Origin: Hypericum androsaemum
Taxonomy: Eukaryota; Streptophyta; Magnoliopsida; Malpighiales; Hypericaceae
Direction of reading: 5' to 3'
DNA length: 64,000 nt
Assembly (NCBI GenBank): GCA_963995505.1
Contig: OZ023187.1
Span: 1,061,501-1,125,500 of the forward strand
Below, one piece after another: positions 36,101 through 48,600 of the stretch (the stretch's first letter is position 1; every line of letters starts with the position of its first letter). The position numbers and the translations under genes were made by a program. The notes under the pieces were generated by a model. That model made no database searches. It was not told the DNA's origin and was given only the letters and a program-made list of their open reading frames with translations.

Positions 36101-37211
36101 CATTCATTACTTTCTCCACACAAAAGATAGCATAGGTGATCTTCCAACAAAAAAAAAAACAGAATATAATGGGAAAAAAAATTCTCCGTCGGGAAAAGTA
36201 CATTTTCAAGAAAAGACTTGAAGTACAAACTCACAGAAGCAATGATCAGGGGTTGTCATGCAGGGATATTGCTTCAATCAAACTATTTTTTGAGTCATGC
36301 TACAAACATAAATTTCATTCACTAACACAGTGTCATTTTATGTATAGTTGGCGAGCACTAAGCAGCAGCGATGCGAGACTTCAACTAGCAATTAATGACC
36401 CAAAACAGTATTTCCACGGTTTTTATAATGCAGGTGATTAAGTTAACCAAGAGCAAATCACATTACATCCTGACTGCTGAAAGACCCTTGAAAGAAACAT
36501 AGAAAACTGACCATGGTTATAGCATCCTCTACATCATCCTTGTTTCGTCCTGCTACACGTCCTCTCAACGATTCTAGTGCATCCCTTAACTTCTTCAGAA
36601 GGACATGCTTCTCAAGTGAAGCTGCCTCTCTGAGTCTAGCCTGCAAAACAGACGAATCGATCAATACAGTGCTTTTTAATACATTGTTTACAATGATATT
36701 CACACATCGCCTCTAGAAACCAAGCCTTGAACCAGAAGCATAACATTGCCTTTGACTTAGACCAAGGAAGTCCGCCAAGGTTAAGTGAAAGATAATAAAC
36801 ACCCATAAAGAATTCGGACAGACAACATTTTCAGGATACAAACACTAACTGGTTGATTAAACAACCTCTACGTGTTGTACCCTTGAACTAAGAGACAGCG
36901 GACAAAACATAACAGAAACAAAACTCAACCTCTTCAGACAACTTGGCAGCAGCAGCCAACCCCTTCTCAAATTTACTGGTAAGGTCACGCACGGAGAGCC
37001 TCTTCTGCTGCTCCAACAGATGGGCAGTCTCGCGTGCGACCACCTCCTTCATTGACATTACCCTCAAATCCTCCTTGGAATCCACGATCTGGTTGTTGTT
37101 CCCAATCTTGTAGTTCGGGAACCGGGTGGAAGCAAAAACCACATCCGCGGACACCGGCTGGAGTGCCTCCCTCTGCATAGTATGTACGAAATCGCGGCTA
37201 ACCTTCGTCAT
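33185..37211 (-). CDS. SCAB1: Stomatal closure-related actin-binding protein
   Basis: Twelve exons encode 494 residues: 36930-37211, 36512-36640, 35985-36077, 35621-35761, 35338-35406, 35090-35173, 34736-34916, 34129-34245, 33928-33986, 33682-33816, 33351-33500, 33185-33229. All junctions are in frame. SCAB1 is a plant-specific protein that binds, bundles and stabilises F-actin during guard-cell closure. The N-terminal actin-binding segment (SRDFVHTMQREALQPVSADV) is followed by a long coiled coil (exons 1-6, such as ARLREAASLEKHVLLKKLRD and VQRVEEALQEHERMSRASGK). Then come the Ig-like and PH-like C-terminal domains (GATKPIYAPEPYDVGRFLVA; FWQAKTGLSFVIAFESERER). A splice-like junction upstream of the ATG (CAACAG|GTATG at about 37240) suggests a leader intron. 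Confidence 0.93.
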
Positions 37212-37935
37212 GATTTCTCACTTAGCCGCGTCGCACATACCTGTTGGACATAAAGAAACAAGTCAATAATCAGAGACGGCCATTGTAACAACCCTAAAAG
37301 CTAAACCATGGCTCTGAGTTTAACCAACCCAATTCACTTCATCCAAGCTAAAAATGAAAAAAAGCATAAAGCTTGCATCTTTCCCCTAGGACAAGGTCTA
37401 CTTGGCAATTAAAGCCAATGGGCATTTCCAGAAATTTGCAATTCAAGTTCTTGATAATAGCTTAAGCAATTATAACATAATTTTAATCAAAACAAACAGA
37501 AAATTAACGAACAACCACATGGGTTTCCTCAAACTTAAAAAAAATATTTAAAAAATTAGCATACAACAAAGGGCAACAAATTAGAAACACAAAGATCGAA
37601 ACTTTAGAACAATTGGAGGCAACCCAACAACAGATTCAAAGAGAAAACAGAAGACAGAGACAATGGAAGAGAAGCAGACACCCAGAATTCTAAATTAAAA
37701 AATATAAAATAAAATAATTTACATTTAGAGGGAGAAATTGGGATGGGAGGAAGAATGGGGAGGGGTTGTTTTGTCAGAGAAGGGTGGATGGGTTAAAAGG
37801 GAAATAATTTCTGGTTTTTTTTTTGGTTTTTGGATGGTACAACTCAAATAATGGAAAGAGTGGGTTGGCTCCAATTTAGAGAGAGAGGGTATTGGTTGGG
37901 TTGGGGCCTCTTCTTTTTGTAAAGCCAAGTGGTAA
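37212..37935 (-). other. SCAB1 5' leader and promoter
   Basis: It contains the presumed 5'UTR intron and the transcription start region. The 67-codon frame at 37725-37928 has no domain and is probably leader. Confidence 0.4.
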
Positions 37936-40900
37936 AAAAAGCCCGGAGCGGTTATTCGGATTTGGTTCGGTCTGGATTAATCGGTTATTTTTTTAAATAT
38001 TTGTAAGGTAAATAAAAAAAAATAAGAAACTAACTAACGGCACAATATTAGTAGACTGCATCGGACGAGATTTGGTTCTATTTAGGCAAAATGAGAAACT
38101 TTAATGGCTCATTAATTGTGGATTCGATTCTTGTTACTTTAGAGTCGATTCCAACGATAAAAAAATTTAATGCCTTGTGATAAATTGATCTAACTTAAAT
38201 AGATATTTCACAATCAAACTTCGTAACTATAATTACTTAAATATAAAAGAATTTTGTGATCGTACCATATTTTATAAGAAATAACGTATAGAGAAACACA
38301 TTCACACATCGTTAAAAAAAATAATGATTGCATTATTTTCTAAAGTCCAACAAGAAACACTTGAGAGATAGAAGAAAGTAGTGGGTGGCCGGTGGATATG
38401 ATTTTGTTTTGGTGTTTGGTGTAAGCATGAATTGACCACATTGCCGACCTTCTTCTACCTTCCGTTAATCAGCTACCCAAATATTTAGTAATTTTACGGT
38501 AATTTTTTTATATCAAGTAATAATATTCATACTAATGATATTTTAATAGAAATGTAAAAGAAAAAAATCAATCACGCAAGGTCTGACATCAAATCATCAC
38601 TTAATTATATTAAGTCATACTTGTGGAGGGACTATCACAATATTTTCAATACTGATTGGCATTCTCCTTTGTTTGAAAAACTTGGGAGGCTGTAATAGCT
38701 TAATTTTGGTGGACCTCACGGCATGTATACATCAAAAAACAATATAGATTTGATCGTTTCCTTGACTTTTTTTGAGAAGGAAGGAAACAGACACCAATTG
38801 CATGTGGTGCCTAGAAATTAGGTATTGAAAAATCACAATCTATGGGTTGAGAGGTTATATACCTACCAGTGGCCAGGATGTCGCCATCTTAATGTCTTTT
38901 TATCTATGGATTCCTTAATTAATCTGCCTGAAAATGATGGCCTTGTCTGGTTGTGAATCTCACTCTCCTTTTTTAAAGTTATTTTATATCTGGGTCACCT
39001 CTGCTTTGTCACGGACCTTTGAATTGAATTTCCGTACCGAGTTTTAATAAAGTTGTATTCGAAAAAAAATAGGAGAGTGAGAATTTAATTCGGGTCCTCT
39101 TACTTAATCGGTGCTTTACTAGACATAATTGTCGGCCCAGTATCAAAAGCAGGGCCCAGCTTGATATCACCCACTAAAAGCCTTCCGGCATCACAAATGG
39201 GCTTGAAGAGTTTTTGGGCCTAGCGTGCTTGAAAAAGGCCCAAAAGCTTTTTTGCCGTGTTGAGATTCTCACGTCGATTTGTTGTATTTTCTTGAAAAAT
39301 CTTACTTATAAGTTTATAAATCAATCAAACTCGCTGTCTTAAGGTCTGGTATAAATGGAGATACTTAATATGAAATACTGATTTTATCACTTATTTTTTA
39401 AGATAAGTGTTTAATCACTTTTTATCTTCACGTGACTACTCATTTCATTGCGCATGAGATAAAAATCAAAATTCGTGAAAATTTCAATCCTATTAATTAA
39501 TTTAAGAAATGTGATGAGATTCTCATGTAGATTATGATGTCATGTTATCATGAATTCTACGCCATGTACAATTGAATTCCTTAATAAATCTTGGAAATTT
39601 CCTAAGTAGCCAAACGAGTATGTACAATGCTTTGTGATCAAAGTAATCGCTTTACATAATTTGTCAGAGTTATAAGATACTTGAATTTTCTTTAAAATAT
39701 CTCAAATTTAAACCTTAAAAATAGAACATACAATATCAGGAAGAAAACACCTTGTGATATCAATACTCAATATTAGATTATCGTTGTCCAAAAATATTGC
39801 AGTAAATGAAAAATGTTATAAACAAAAAAAAATGTGGCCTTAAATATAGGATGCATCGGATAAGCATGAACATGTCATAATCAGGATCTTGCAATAACGT
39901 TTGCCTGTTGCGTAGAAGTTGAACCAATGACATTGTGACGTTCAACTTCCAAATTAAAGCAAACAAACGAAAATGTCTATTGTGATTGGAACTGGGTCAC
40001 TTCCAATTTGCATAACCCTCAATTATTCAACTTCCAACTAATTAAAATCTAGGTCCACCACATTGTAATCCCAGTCCACTCAAGAAAGAATGGACAAAAC
40101 TTGCACCAACCCATTAGGAATTATTAATTTGCTGCTTGGCGAAAGTTGTCTGCACCAAATATGGAGATTGAACTTTATTTTTTTCGTGTAATCCTATGCC
40201 TGCAGGCTTGGAACGGACATAAAACATAGGTCAACCTTAAAATGCAGTGATAAGTTTTTTTTAATGAGTAAAAAAATGGTGTAACAATCGCTTCTCAAAA
40301 TCGAATTGACATCTATTAATCTGAATTCGAGTTAAGTTAGATAATAAAAAATGATTTTTTTTCACCAAAACTCAAAATCGTTAAACTAAAATAATATGAT
40401 TATTGGCGATTAATAATCTACTTTTCAAAAAAATAATTTTTAAATTGATTTACGTGTTCGGTGGTGGACGTGGATGCATTCTCACCGTGATTACGACGAA
40501 TCTGACCAAAAATGGTGTTCTTAAACATCGTTAAAATTTCCCATAAATATCACTTTAGAGGATAATTTAGAGATTGAACCGATAACAAAAATAATCTAAA
40601 AAGGAATAAGTCACCAATATATTGCCAAAACCCACCACTTTCTTGATACAAAAATCCGAATTCGAGAGATACAAAAATTAATTAACCACGCATGTCAAAG
40701 GTGGCTTCTTAATTACCTTTGATATATCCGTAGTAGTGATGAAGTGGCATAGCTGAGCTGTTTCATGCCTGATCTTTGTCTATATTTATGCTCCATTTTA
40801 CTTTTATCCGGAAATCCACTTGTCGACTTATCCAGATTCTGGTCGAGTAATATCTTTGAAAAGTGGCAAAGCTTTCAGAACAAGTATTTAATATTACTAT

Positions 40901-40998
40901 ATTTTTAAATGCTCGAATTCAATACTCTTACTTAAAATAGAACAACTCATTCACCCGTTCATGTTTATTGGTTCGTGTCCGTTTACATTATTTTGGCC
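37936..40998. other. Three-kilobase AT-rich intergenic region
   Basis: No gene or RNA is supported. At about 38980-39070 the plus strand ends TTTTAATAAAGTTGTATTCG plus a run of A, which looks like a short LINE 3' end. The rest is low-complexity sequence. Confidence 0.5.
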
Positions 40999-41004
40999 TA
41001 TAAG
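40999..41004 (+). promoter_or_regulatory. TATA box of the alpha-galactosidase gene
   Basis: TATAAG lies 77 bases before the start codon in GGCCTATAAGTAGAGG, a suitable distance for a short leader. Confidence 0.5.
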
Positions 41005-41075
41005 TAGAGGCGACATTGATTGGTCAATTGCTCCAACAACTGCAAGAAAGAAACGATAGAGGCAGGGACAGAGCC

Positions 41076-44000
41076 ATGGCCACCTTCTTCTTCATCTTCT
41101 TCTTGTTGCTGCTGACTCCTTATAATCATGTTGCTGCTGCTCGTGAAATTAAAGGGTCCAATTCTGGAGAGCAGATGAGGAGAAACCTCCTGGCGAATGG
41201 CCTTGGTGTTACACCTCCCATGGGGTAGGATATATCAACAACTTCTTTGATTCAATATTGTCGAGATTCGCGAAAGGAATTGTAGCCTAATGGCACAAAG
41301 CATTGTAAATATTTAGTAAGTTCAAGGTTCAAATCCTTACATTGTCATGGTGTAAAATTTACTTTAAAAAAATATTGTCGAGATTCGTCGAAGTGTAAAA
41401 AATTCTTTGGCCCATAAGTTTTTTGGAATTTGATGCGAAAATTTTAACTTGATATTAAAGTAAGTTAATTTTGTAAGACTTATTTGTTTTATTGCACGTA
41501 CGTAAAATAGGAATATAAAGTGCAAGGTAACGGCTAATTAGTGTAAACTTCGTAATGTACCATTCAGGTGGAATAGCTGGAACCACTTTGGTTGTCATAT
41601 CGAGGAGAAGTTGATTGTGCAAACAGGTTAGTCAGCCTAATTTTTTAACCACATGATATTGGATCACTTACTAATTAATTTAGGTTCGAGCAGGATATAT
41701 ATTTTTAATAGCGGTAAATTTTCTCAACAAGTATTTTTCTTTTGGTGACATTCTCAACAAATATTTAATATGTTTGGCTTTATTTTCAATTGACAGCTAA
41801 TGCAATGGTGTCATCCGGCCTCGCTGCACTAGGATACCACTACATAAATTTAGGTAATTAATTAATTAGATCTCCTTTAATTTTTTATGACATTCTCTTG
41901 AATTTCCAAAAATTCTATCTGATTTTGGATTTCATATGACAACAGACGACTGCTGGGCGGAACTCAATAGGGACTCAGAGGTATACTACTGGTGCATGTT
42001 GATCCGTTCGAGAAATCCGTGTAAATTTTGACTCGATGTTTCACACGAGATTAATAAACATGTCTTAAATATTCAGACTGAATACAAAGATTTTAATGAA
42101 ATTTATGGTGGCAGGGAAACTTGGTGCCTAACAAAGCAACGTTTCCCTCTGGAATTAAGGCACTGGCAGATCATGTGCATACAAAAGGACTGAAGCTTGG
42201 AATATATTCAGATGCTGGGTATAATCAGAATTCTGTCACATTAATTCCATCCAATCTTAGTGATTGACTATATAGGAATCTTTTCGTCTCATTTGATGTT
42301 TTTCCCTTAATTTTGTGAAGATTCCAGACATGTAGTAAGAAAATGCCTGGTTCGTTGGGTCACGAGGAGCAAGATGCTGCCACTTTTGCCTCTTGGGTAC
42401 GTTGTCCTTATTATCACGGTCTAATTTTGTGAATTATATTTTGGAGGAGCCATTCTTACATAGAATTCAAATTGATATTTAGGTAAATATGCTTTCATTC
42501 TTAATGTCAAAATATAAATTTATTGAAATTACTTGATAATTGCATGCGTGGTTGACTTGTTTGTATATGTTAAAAATTTAATTTTTATGTTAGATATGAA
42601 AATTCTATCATTGTTGATATCGTGACTCGTTATTACTAGCACGAACAATACGTTTCAAGTGTGAATACTGTTGGAATTGAATGATGAGCTTCAAGCAAAA
42701 AGATCAAAAGTGGAAAGCCCAAAGTGGGAGACCCAATATAGAATGGAAAAGTGCAATCCCACATTGGAAAATGAGACAATTTTTTCCTAGTTTATAAGAA
42801 GAAGCTCCTTGTTAGATAGGAAATACATGTGTGTGCTCAGGTCGCAATGGGCGCTTTGTGGCACACTTGGCACGTACCTCGACTTAAAAATCCTAATCAA
42901 ATACACCACTTTTGACTAACAACAAATACTTTGTTTATTAGTATTGAAAATTCACCCAAAAATTCCATCATCTTTTCAGGAGTCATAATTCTTCTGTGAA
43001 TATTGTAGCGGGTACTGAGAGACTTTGAAATGCTAATAACTAACCCAATTTTATTTGTGGCTAATCATGTTTATGTCCTATGCAGGGCATTGATTATCTG
43101 AAGTATGATAATTGCCACAATGATAAAACAAGTCCAAAAGTTAGGTAAATTATTCTTCACCCACATATATATAGTTAACATATATTTTTTTGGCAAACAA
43201 TTATAGCTAATAGTTAATGTTGAAATAGTCCATGAACATACCATGGAGTTTGATAATATTTACTTTAAAAATAAAAGTCCATGAACATATTTCAACACGA
43301 AATTCATAATTTGCAATAAAATATTTCAGGTACCCGGTGATGAGCAAAGCGTTGTTGAAATCAGGAAGGCCCATCTACTTTTCTCTATGTGAATGGTAAA
43401 TTAAATAATCAAATTTTATCCCCTCATAGTCTACTACATATACGAAAGTTAATAACTCAAATTTTTGATTAATCTCGCTATCATTCTAATAATGACAGGG
43501 GAGTAGAAGACCCGGCAACTTGGGCTCCAAGTGTCGGAAACAGTTGGAGAACAACAGGAGATATTTCAGACAAGTGGGATAGGTAAACGAAATTTTGCTT
43601 AAAGATTAATTACACTTAAAACAATCATAAACATGTAATTAATTAAATATGACATTATTTTGAATACAGCATGATACTAAGAGCCGACCAAAACGATCAA
43701 TGGGCGTCTCATGCTGGACCCGGTGGTTGGAACGGTATAGTGAAACCACATTATTTATTTTTAGAGCTTGCATGTATACTCTTTAATTCACTTTTTCGGA
43801 TCGATACTACTTCGTATTTAGATACCCGACCAACTAATACATATTCGAGTCAGAATAGGGCATACGAAAAATGAAAATTTTTTTCTTAACGAGTATTTAA
43901 CACTATTGTTTTCTCTATGTTCAAACTTCAGACCAATATTCTGACCTATTAGTTAAGCTTTAATTTAGTTTCGGTCATGCTAAATCAAATCTATTTTCTT

Positions 44001-45057
44001 ATTTTCACTTCTTGGTTTGATTGTAAAAATATCGATAACAGATCCTGACATGCTTGAAGTTGGCAACGGAGGCATGACTACGGAAGAGTATCGATCTCAT
44101 TTCAGCATATGGGCATTAGCTAAGGTACATTAACTAATTAATACCATAACAATAACCCCCAAGTGCGTACATCAATTAGTAAAAGATTGTTATTTTTTAA
44201 TTAAAAATCTTGATTCGAGTTTTGAAAATTCAGTTGTATTAAAACTTATATGATTATGTCTGGCTTGAAACCGAAACTGAATCAGTATATCGAAATAACA
44301 ACCATTTTGTTTTCTTGCTCTGTAGGCTCCTCTTCTAATTGGGTGCGACGTAACAGCGATGAGCAATGAGACCTATGAGATTTTAAGCAACAAGGAAGTA
44401 ATTGCAGTGAACCAAGGTACAGTCAAACCACATTAGAAAAAATCCGCTCTCTCGTATTTTGTCTAATGGTACAAGGTGTAAAAAAATTATGGAAGATAGT
44501 TGCATGTTTTATTTGTTGATTGTAGATAAACTTGGAGTTCAAGGAAAGAAGGTAAAGAAGGATGGAGATCTAGAGGTTCGAGCTTCCTTACCATTCAAAA
44601 TTATGTGTGTTTTGAGTTTTTAACCCAACATCTGACCACCTACTAGACCAACAAATCTCGGTTCGAGTGCGATCGGATCGCAGCTAATCATTTCGCTTAT
44701 CCAATGCTGCAGGTTTGGGCTGGTCCTCTGAGTGACAAAAAGGTAGCAGTTGTGCTATGGAACAAAGGTCATTCAACAGCTACTGTCACTGCTAATTTTG
44801 CAGACATCGGTCTCACACCGAATACCACGGCCGATGCTCGGGACTTGTGGGCGGTACGTACGTATGTTCCCCGTGAATTCTTTCCTTCCATTTCTCGTGT
44901 CCTGCACATCCGAAAAGCCGCGATTCATCAAGGTTTTTGCTGAGTTGGTTGAATCAAAATTATGCAGCACTCGACCTATGGATCAGTGCAAGGCATGATA
45001 TCTGCAGACTTGGACTCCCACACCAGTGCAATGTACGTGCTAACCCCACAACAGTAA
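41076..45057 (+). CDS. AGAL: Alpha-galactosidase (GH27), secreted
   Basis: Fifteen exons encode 402 residues: 41076-41224, 41568-41626, 41797-41853, 41946-41980, 42115-42218, 42321-42396, 43086-43144, 43330-43395, 43499-43582, 43670-43734, 44042-44124, 44326-44416, 44526-44575, 44713-44853, 44968-45057. All junctions keep frame. The enzyme removes terminal alpha-galactose from raffinose sugars, galactomannan or galactolipids in the wall, apoplast or vacuole. A hydrophobic signal peptide ([14 protein letters not shown]) comes first. Motifs follow: [45 protein letters not shown] with the nucleophile Asp, and [11 protein letters not shown] with the acid/base Asp. The C-terminus carries the beta-sandwich ([19 protein letters not shown]). 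NETYE and NTTAD are N-glycosylation sites. Intron 1 holds a SINE and intron 6 an LTR remnant. Confidence 0.93.
41271..41370 (+). mobile_element. SINE in alpha-galactosidase intron 1 with 17-bp target duplication
   Basis: A 100-bp insertion is flanked by perfect direct repeats AATATTGTCGAGATTCG (41254-41270 and 41371-41387). It has a pol III A box (TAGCCTAATGG), a B box (GGTTCAAATCC) about 30 bases later, and ends in an A-rich tail (CTTTAAAAA). This is the complete architecture of a small tRNA-derived plant SINE. Confidence 0.85.
42669..42935 (+). mobile_element. LTR-like remnant in alpha-galactosidase intron 6
   Basis: The stretch begins TGTTGGAATTGAATG and contains a promoter-like block (AATCCCACATTGGAAAATGAGAC, TTTATAAGAAGAAGCTCC) typical of plant Copia LTRs. 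I cannot fix the right end or a target duplication. It is probably a truncated or solo LTR. Confidence 0.5.
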
Positions 45058-45669
45058 CTGTGCCTCATCCAACACAGGATCGTACAAGCTCGATCCAGCC
45101 TACGGATACAAGTTCATTGATTCAAGTTTGTAATCTCCTACATTCATGCCAAGTTTAGCGATAATAAGTCGACCATCATACAGATGCTTTGCATATTGTG
45201 CAGCAACCGATGCGTCGGGAAAACGCTGCGTGGTACTCATGTAAATCATGTGGGCAAATAAAATGACAGAGCTCAAATCTACAAAAGCATTATTGCTGCA
45301 ATTGAGTAACCAAAAATTCTCGGTTCTTGAGACCTTGAACATCAATTCGGCATGCTAAACTTCTTGACGAGGTGAGATCTTCCGATGAATTCTTCAACTT
45401 TTTGAACATGGTTACCAGGTCAAGTGGTTGTCTGAGGTTATATACCCTTCTATTTTACAAGTGATCACTTGTCTCCAATCATGGACGCAAATCTTGAGAG
45501 ATGAACTACCTATTGTATACTATACTATTTGCATATATATCAGAAGAGAAGAATATCCAGAGCCTAAGGAGTTGAAGAAGGTTGTCCCCTGGAGTTTAGA
45601 CCAAAAGGCTCATCACTACATATAAAATGGTTCCTGAATAGAAGCATACCTCATCGAGCACTAGCAGCT
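45058..45669. other. Convergent 3'UTR region
   Basis: The alpha-galactosidase and the TEX2-like gene end facing each other 612 bases apart. The space holds their 3'UTRs and no further gene. Confidence 0.5.
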
Positions 45670-48600
45670 TCACTGGTTCCGCATTTTGTCAACGATATTC
45701 CGGCTCTTCTCTTCGATGTGTCGTCTCTTCTCTTCAATTTTCTCCCCCATTTTCTTACCCAAATCAAGCATTCTAGCTCTTCTACCTACCTTCTTTAGTT
45801 TAGAATCTTCTTCTTCGGTGGCAGGACTTCCTCGAAGTACTAGAGACCTGGACGGTGATGGACACTCGGACGCGCTTTTTCTCCTCTGTTGGTCGCCATC
45901 GACTGGTTCGGGTACTGCCAGCAAAGGAGCCTTCAGATCTTGTAGAGATCTGCTGTTTTGCATTGCTGCTTTCGTGTCGCTTGGCAACGATGCTGACGCA
46001 TCAGGGCAACTGGCATTAGGTGGTCGGGAAGGTTCAATAATAGGCTTTTGATGCTTGCTGTCAAGATCATTAATTGATGTCTCTGTTCTAGATTCTGTCT
46101 TGCTCTTAGCTTCTTCAGGCAGGGAAGCTTTCGCCTCTAACGCAGTTGCACGTTTACTAGTGGATTCGTAGTTAAGCCACATAAAAGGGGCAACGTCTCG
46201 AGGTACCCAGTCATCCTTTTCTGCCAACATCCAGGGTATGCATATACTCTCACAGTTTGGAAGCACCATGCTTTCGCGAATGGAAAGCTGCATAAGCAAA
46301 GACGGGTTTTGGTTAGGCAAGGTACAGCATCCTAATCAATCATGGTAACTTCAAGGAAGTGACTAATTCTCGCCACAGCCTCATTTTTTTTTCGAGACAA
46401 CGCCCAGCACTTCGAAACTACTTAAGCGTGCTCTCTCAAATGACATGTAAACAAACGGAAAATAAAGCTAGCGTATTCATCATTCACGTATTCTCTTTGT
46501 TGTATATCATGATGACAGAGTCGCATTGGCAAGATACTAGCTACATGAAGAATCTCAAGCACCTCCTTTATAAGATGAAGCACTGCCGATTTTAATTGAT
46601 TCTCAATTTGTGAGTGGATAGTTGGTCATTTAAGATCCATTTGAATCAATGCAAATATAATAATCACCAAAAAGAATCAATACTGGGTACAATGATGCAG
46701 AAGAAGAACAAACGGAACTTGTTCAGGTGTGCAGAAAGGATGGTGAAAAAGAGCTGGAATGACATAGGATGAACTTTCGACTAAGCTTGACGACATTGCG
46801 AAAGGGAGTTTCATACCTTAAACCGATTGATCAGGAACATAGCAATCTTTCCACTAGCAATTTTATGATCCCCAAATGAAGTCTCCAAGTCAAATTCTAT
46901 ATCTGGTGACACTGTGAAGCTGAACCATAACTGATCAGAAGGAGGCGGCTTTACTTGCAACCTCAATGTCCCGCGAAGAGAAGCAACCCTTAATGATAAG
47001 GAAAGGGGAACCTTCGGCAAAAAGGCAACACAAAATTAGGCAAAAAGGGTGTAATCTTTGCTAAATCTGAATGGCGCAACTTAATGACACCGGACAGCAC
47101 CTTCAGTGCTTCAAATGCAGTAAAACTAGCCAGTGGGAAGATTTTTCTCCTGGAAAGAAACAAACTAAAGGCTTCCAGAGCAGGATTCCCTGGGATCTTA
47201 ACATTTGTTAACGATACTCCTCGCATACTCTTATTTATGTCCCTTGCCCGACATGGTTTCTTGTCCAAATTAGTCAAAAAGTCTATTAACAAACACCTAC
47301 TGGCCCCAGTAAGAGAAGATGATTCACAAACGGTAAAAAATATATTCTAATTCCCGAAAAGAAAAACAAAATTCTAACCCTTGTAACAGCTTCAATCACG
47401 TAAGCTATAATGACCGGAACAAATTATCCAAATGAAGATTGTCCAACGTCATCCCCAAATCAAGATGAAGCAAGGGTTCTTCACAAGCAAACAAATCTCC
47501 AATTATGTAATCGAGTAATTATAAGAATGAACCAGGAATGAAGAACACATGAAACAGGTGCAAACCTGTGAAACTTGTTTGGCAACATTGTTTAGAATTG
47601 TCTTCCACCTAGACACAGATGTCGGTCCCTGAGTGCTGGGAGGGAAGTTTTTCACCCCATCTGTGAGAAAAGACAGAAAAAGAAGCAGAAATTACACTGC
47701 TGATAATCAACCCCTCTAATAACCAGCCAACAGGCAGGAACTGCTAGAAGCAAGTTCAGAAAGATTACAGTTTGACAGTAACCCGATACCGACCCTTACT
47801 CAAAAGATGCAACAGGCAGACAATGTGCATACTCTTTTGGAATTAGAATAAGCCATCGCTCTTTTTCCTAAAATCCACGCATTTAATGATGGCAATCAAC
47901 CACGGCATTATTTTGACTTTGCTCAAGCGAGCACGTTTACATCTAAACAGAAAGGTGGAGAATAAGAGAGGATATAAATTACTTTATCTTTGTTCGGATA
48001 CATAATGTGAAACAACTATATCACTTTACCCACCAGACAAACTTAGATGGTCTCAAACCAACAGGTTAGAAAAGCATTCAGACAGCAGCATGTAGGTCAT
48101 TAGCATACCATGTACTCAGAATCATTCGATTAACGCTGCAGCTGAAATTAAATCATCCACGATGTAGCATAAATTGGAGCAAATATACTGACCAAATTCA
48201 GCATCACCTTCACCATTCTGCTCATGTGCGCTAGTAGTCCCCTCAGAAAGGTTAAGTTTCTTCCCTAGATATTCAAATTCCTCCAGAAGATCTGAAGAGA
48301 CATCCCCTGCTGGACTGGATCCTGAATTTGCTTCAACGATCCCTTTCTGGAGAGCTTGATCTTGAATTTCCAGTCTTGTCTCAATATCTAGTACCATACC
48401 ACCAGAATATTCCAAATCAACTTCCCAGGCCCATACTTCATTCATATCCATTGGAAGGACCCTAATAGCATGGATAAATGGTGGGAGATTCCCAAGGTCC
48501 AGACCAGAACATATGACTTCACCGATGTAACTAGGTGTCCTCATATTGGAAAGTGTTCTCTGTTATTGCAAAGGGAGAATTTGTTTAAAATTTATCCAGT

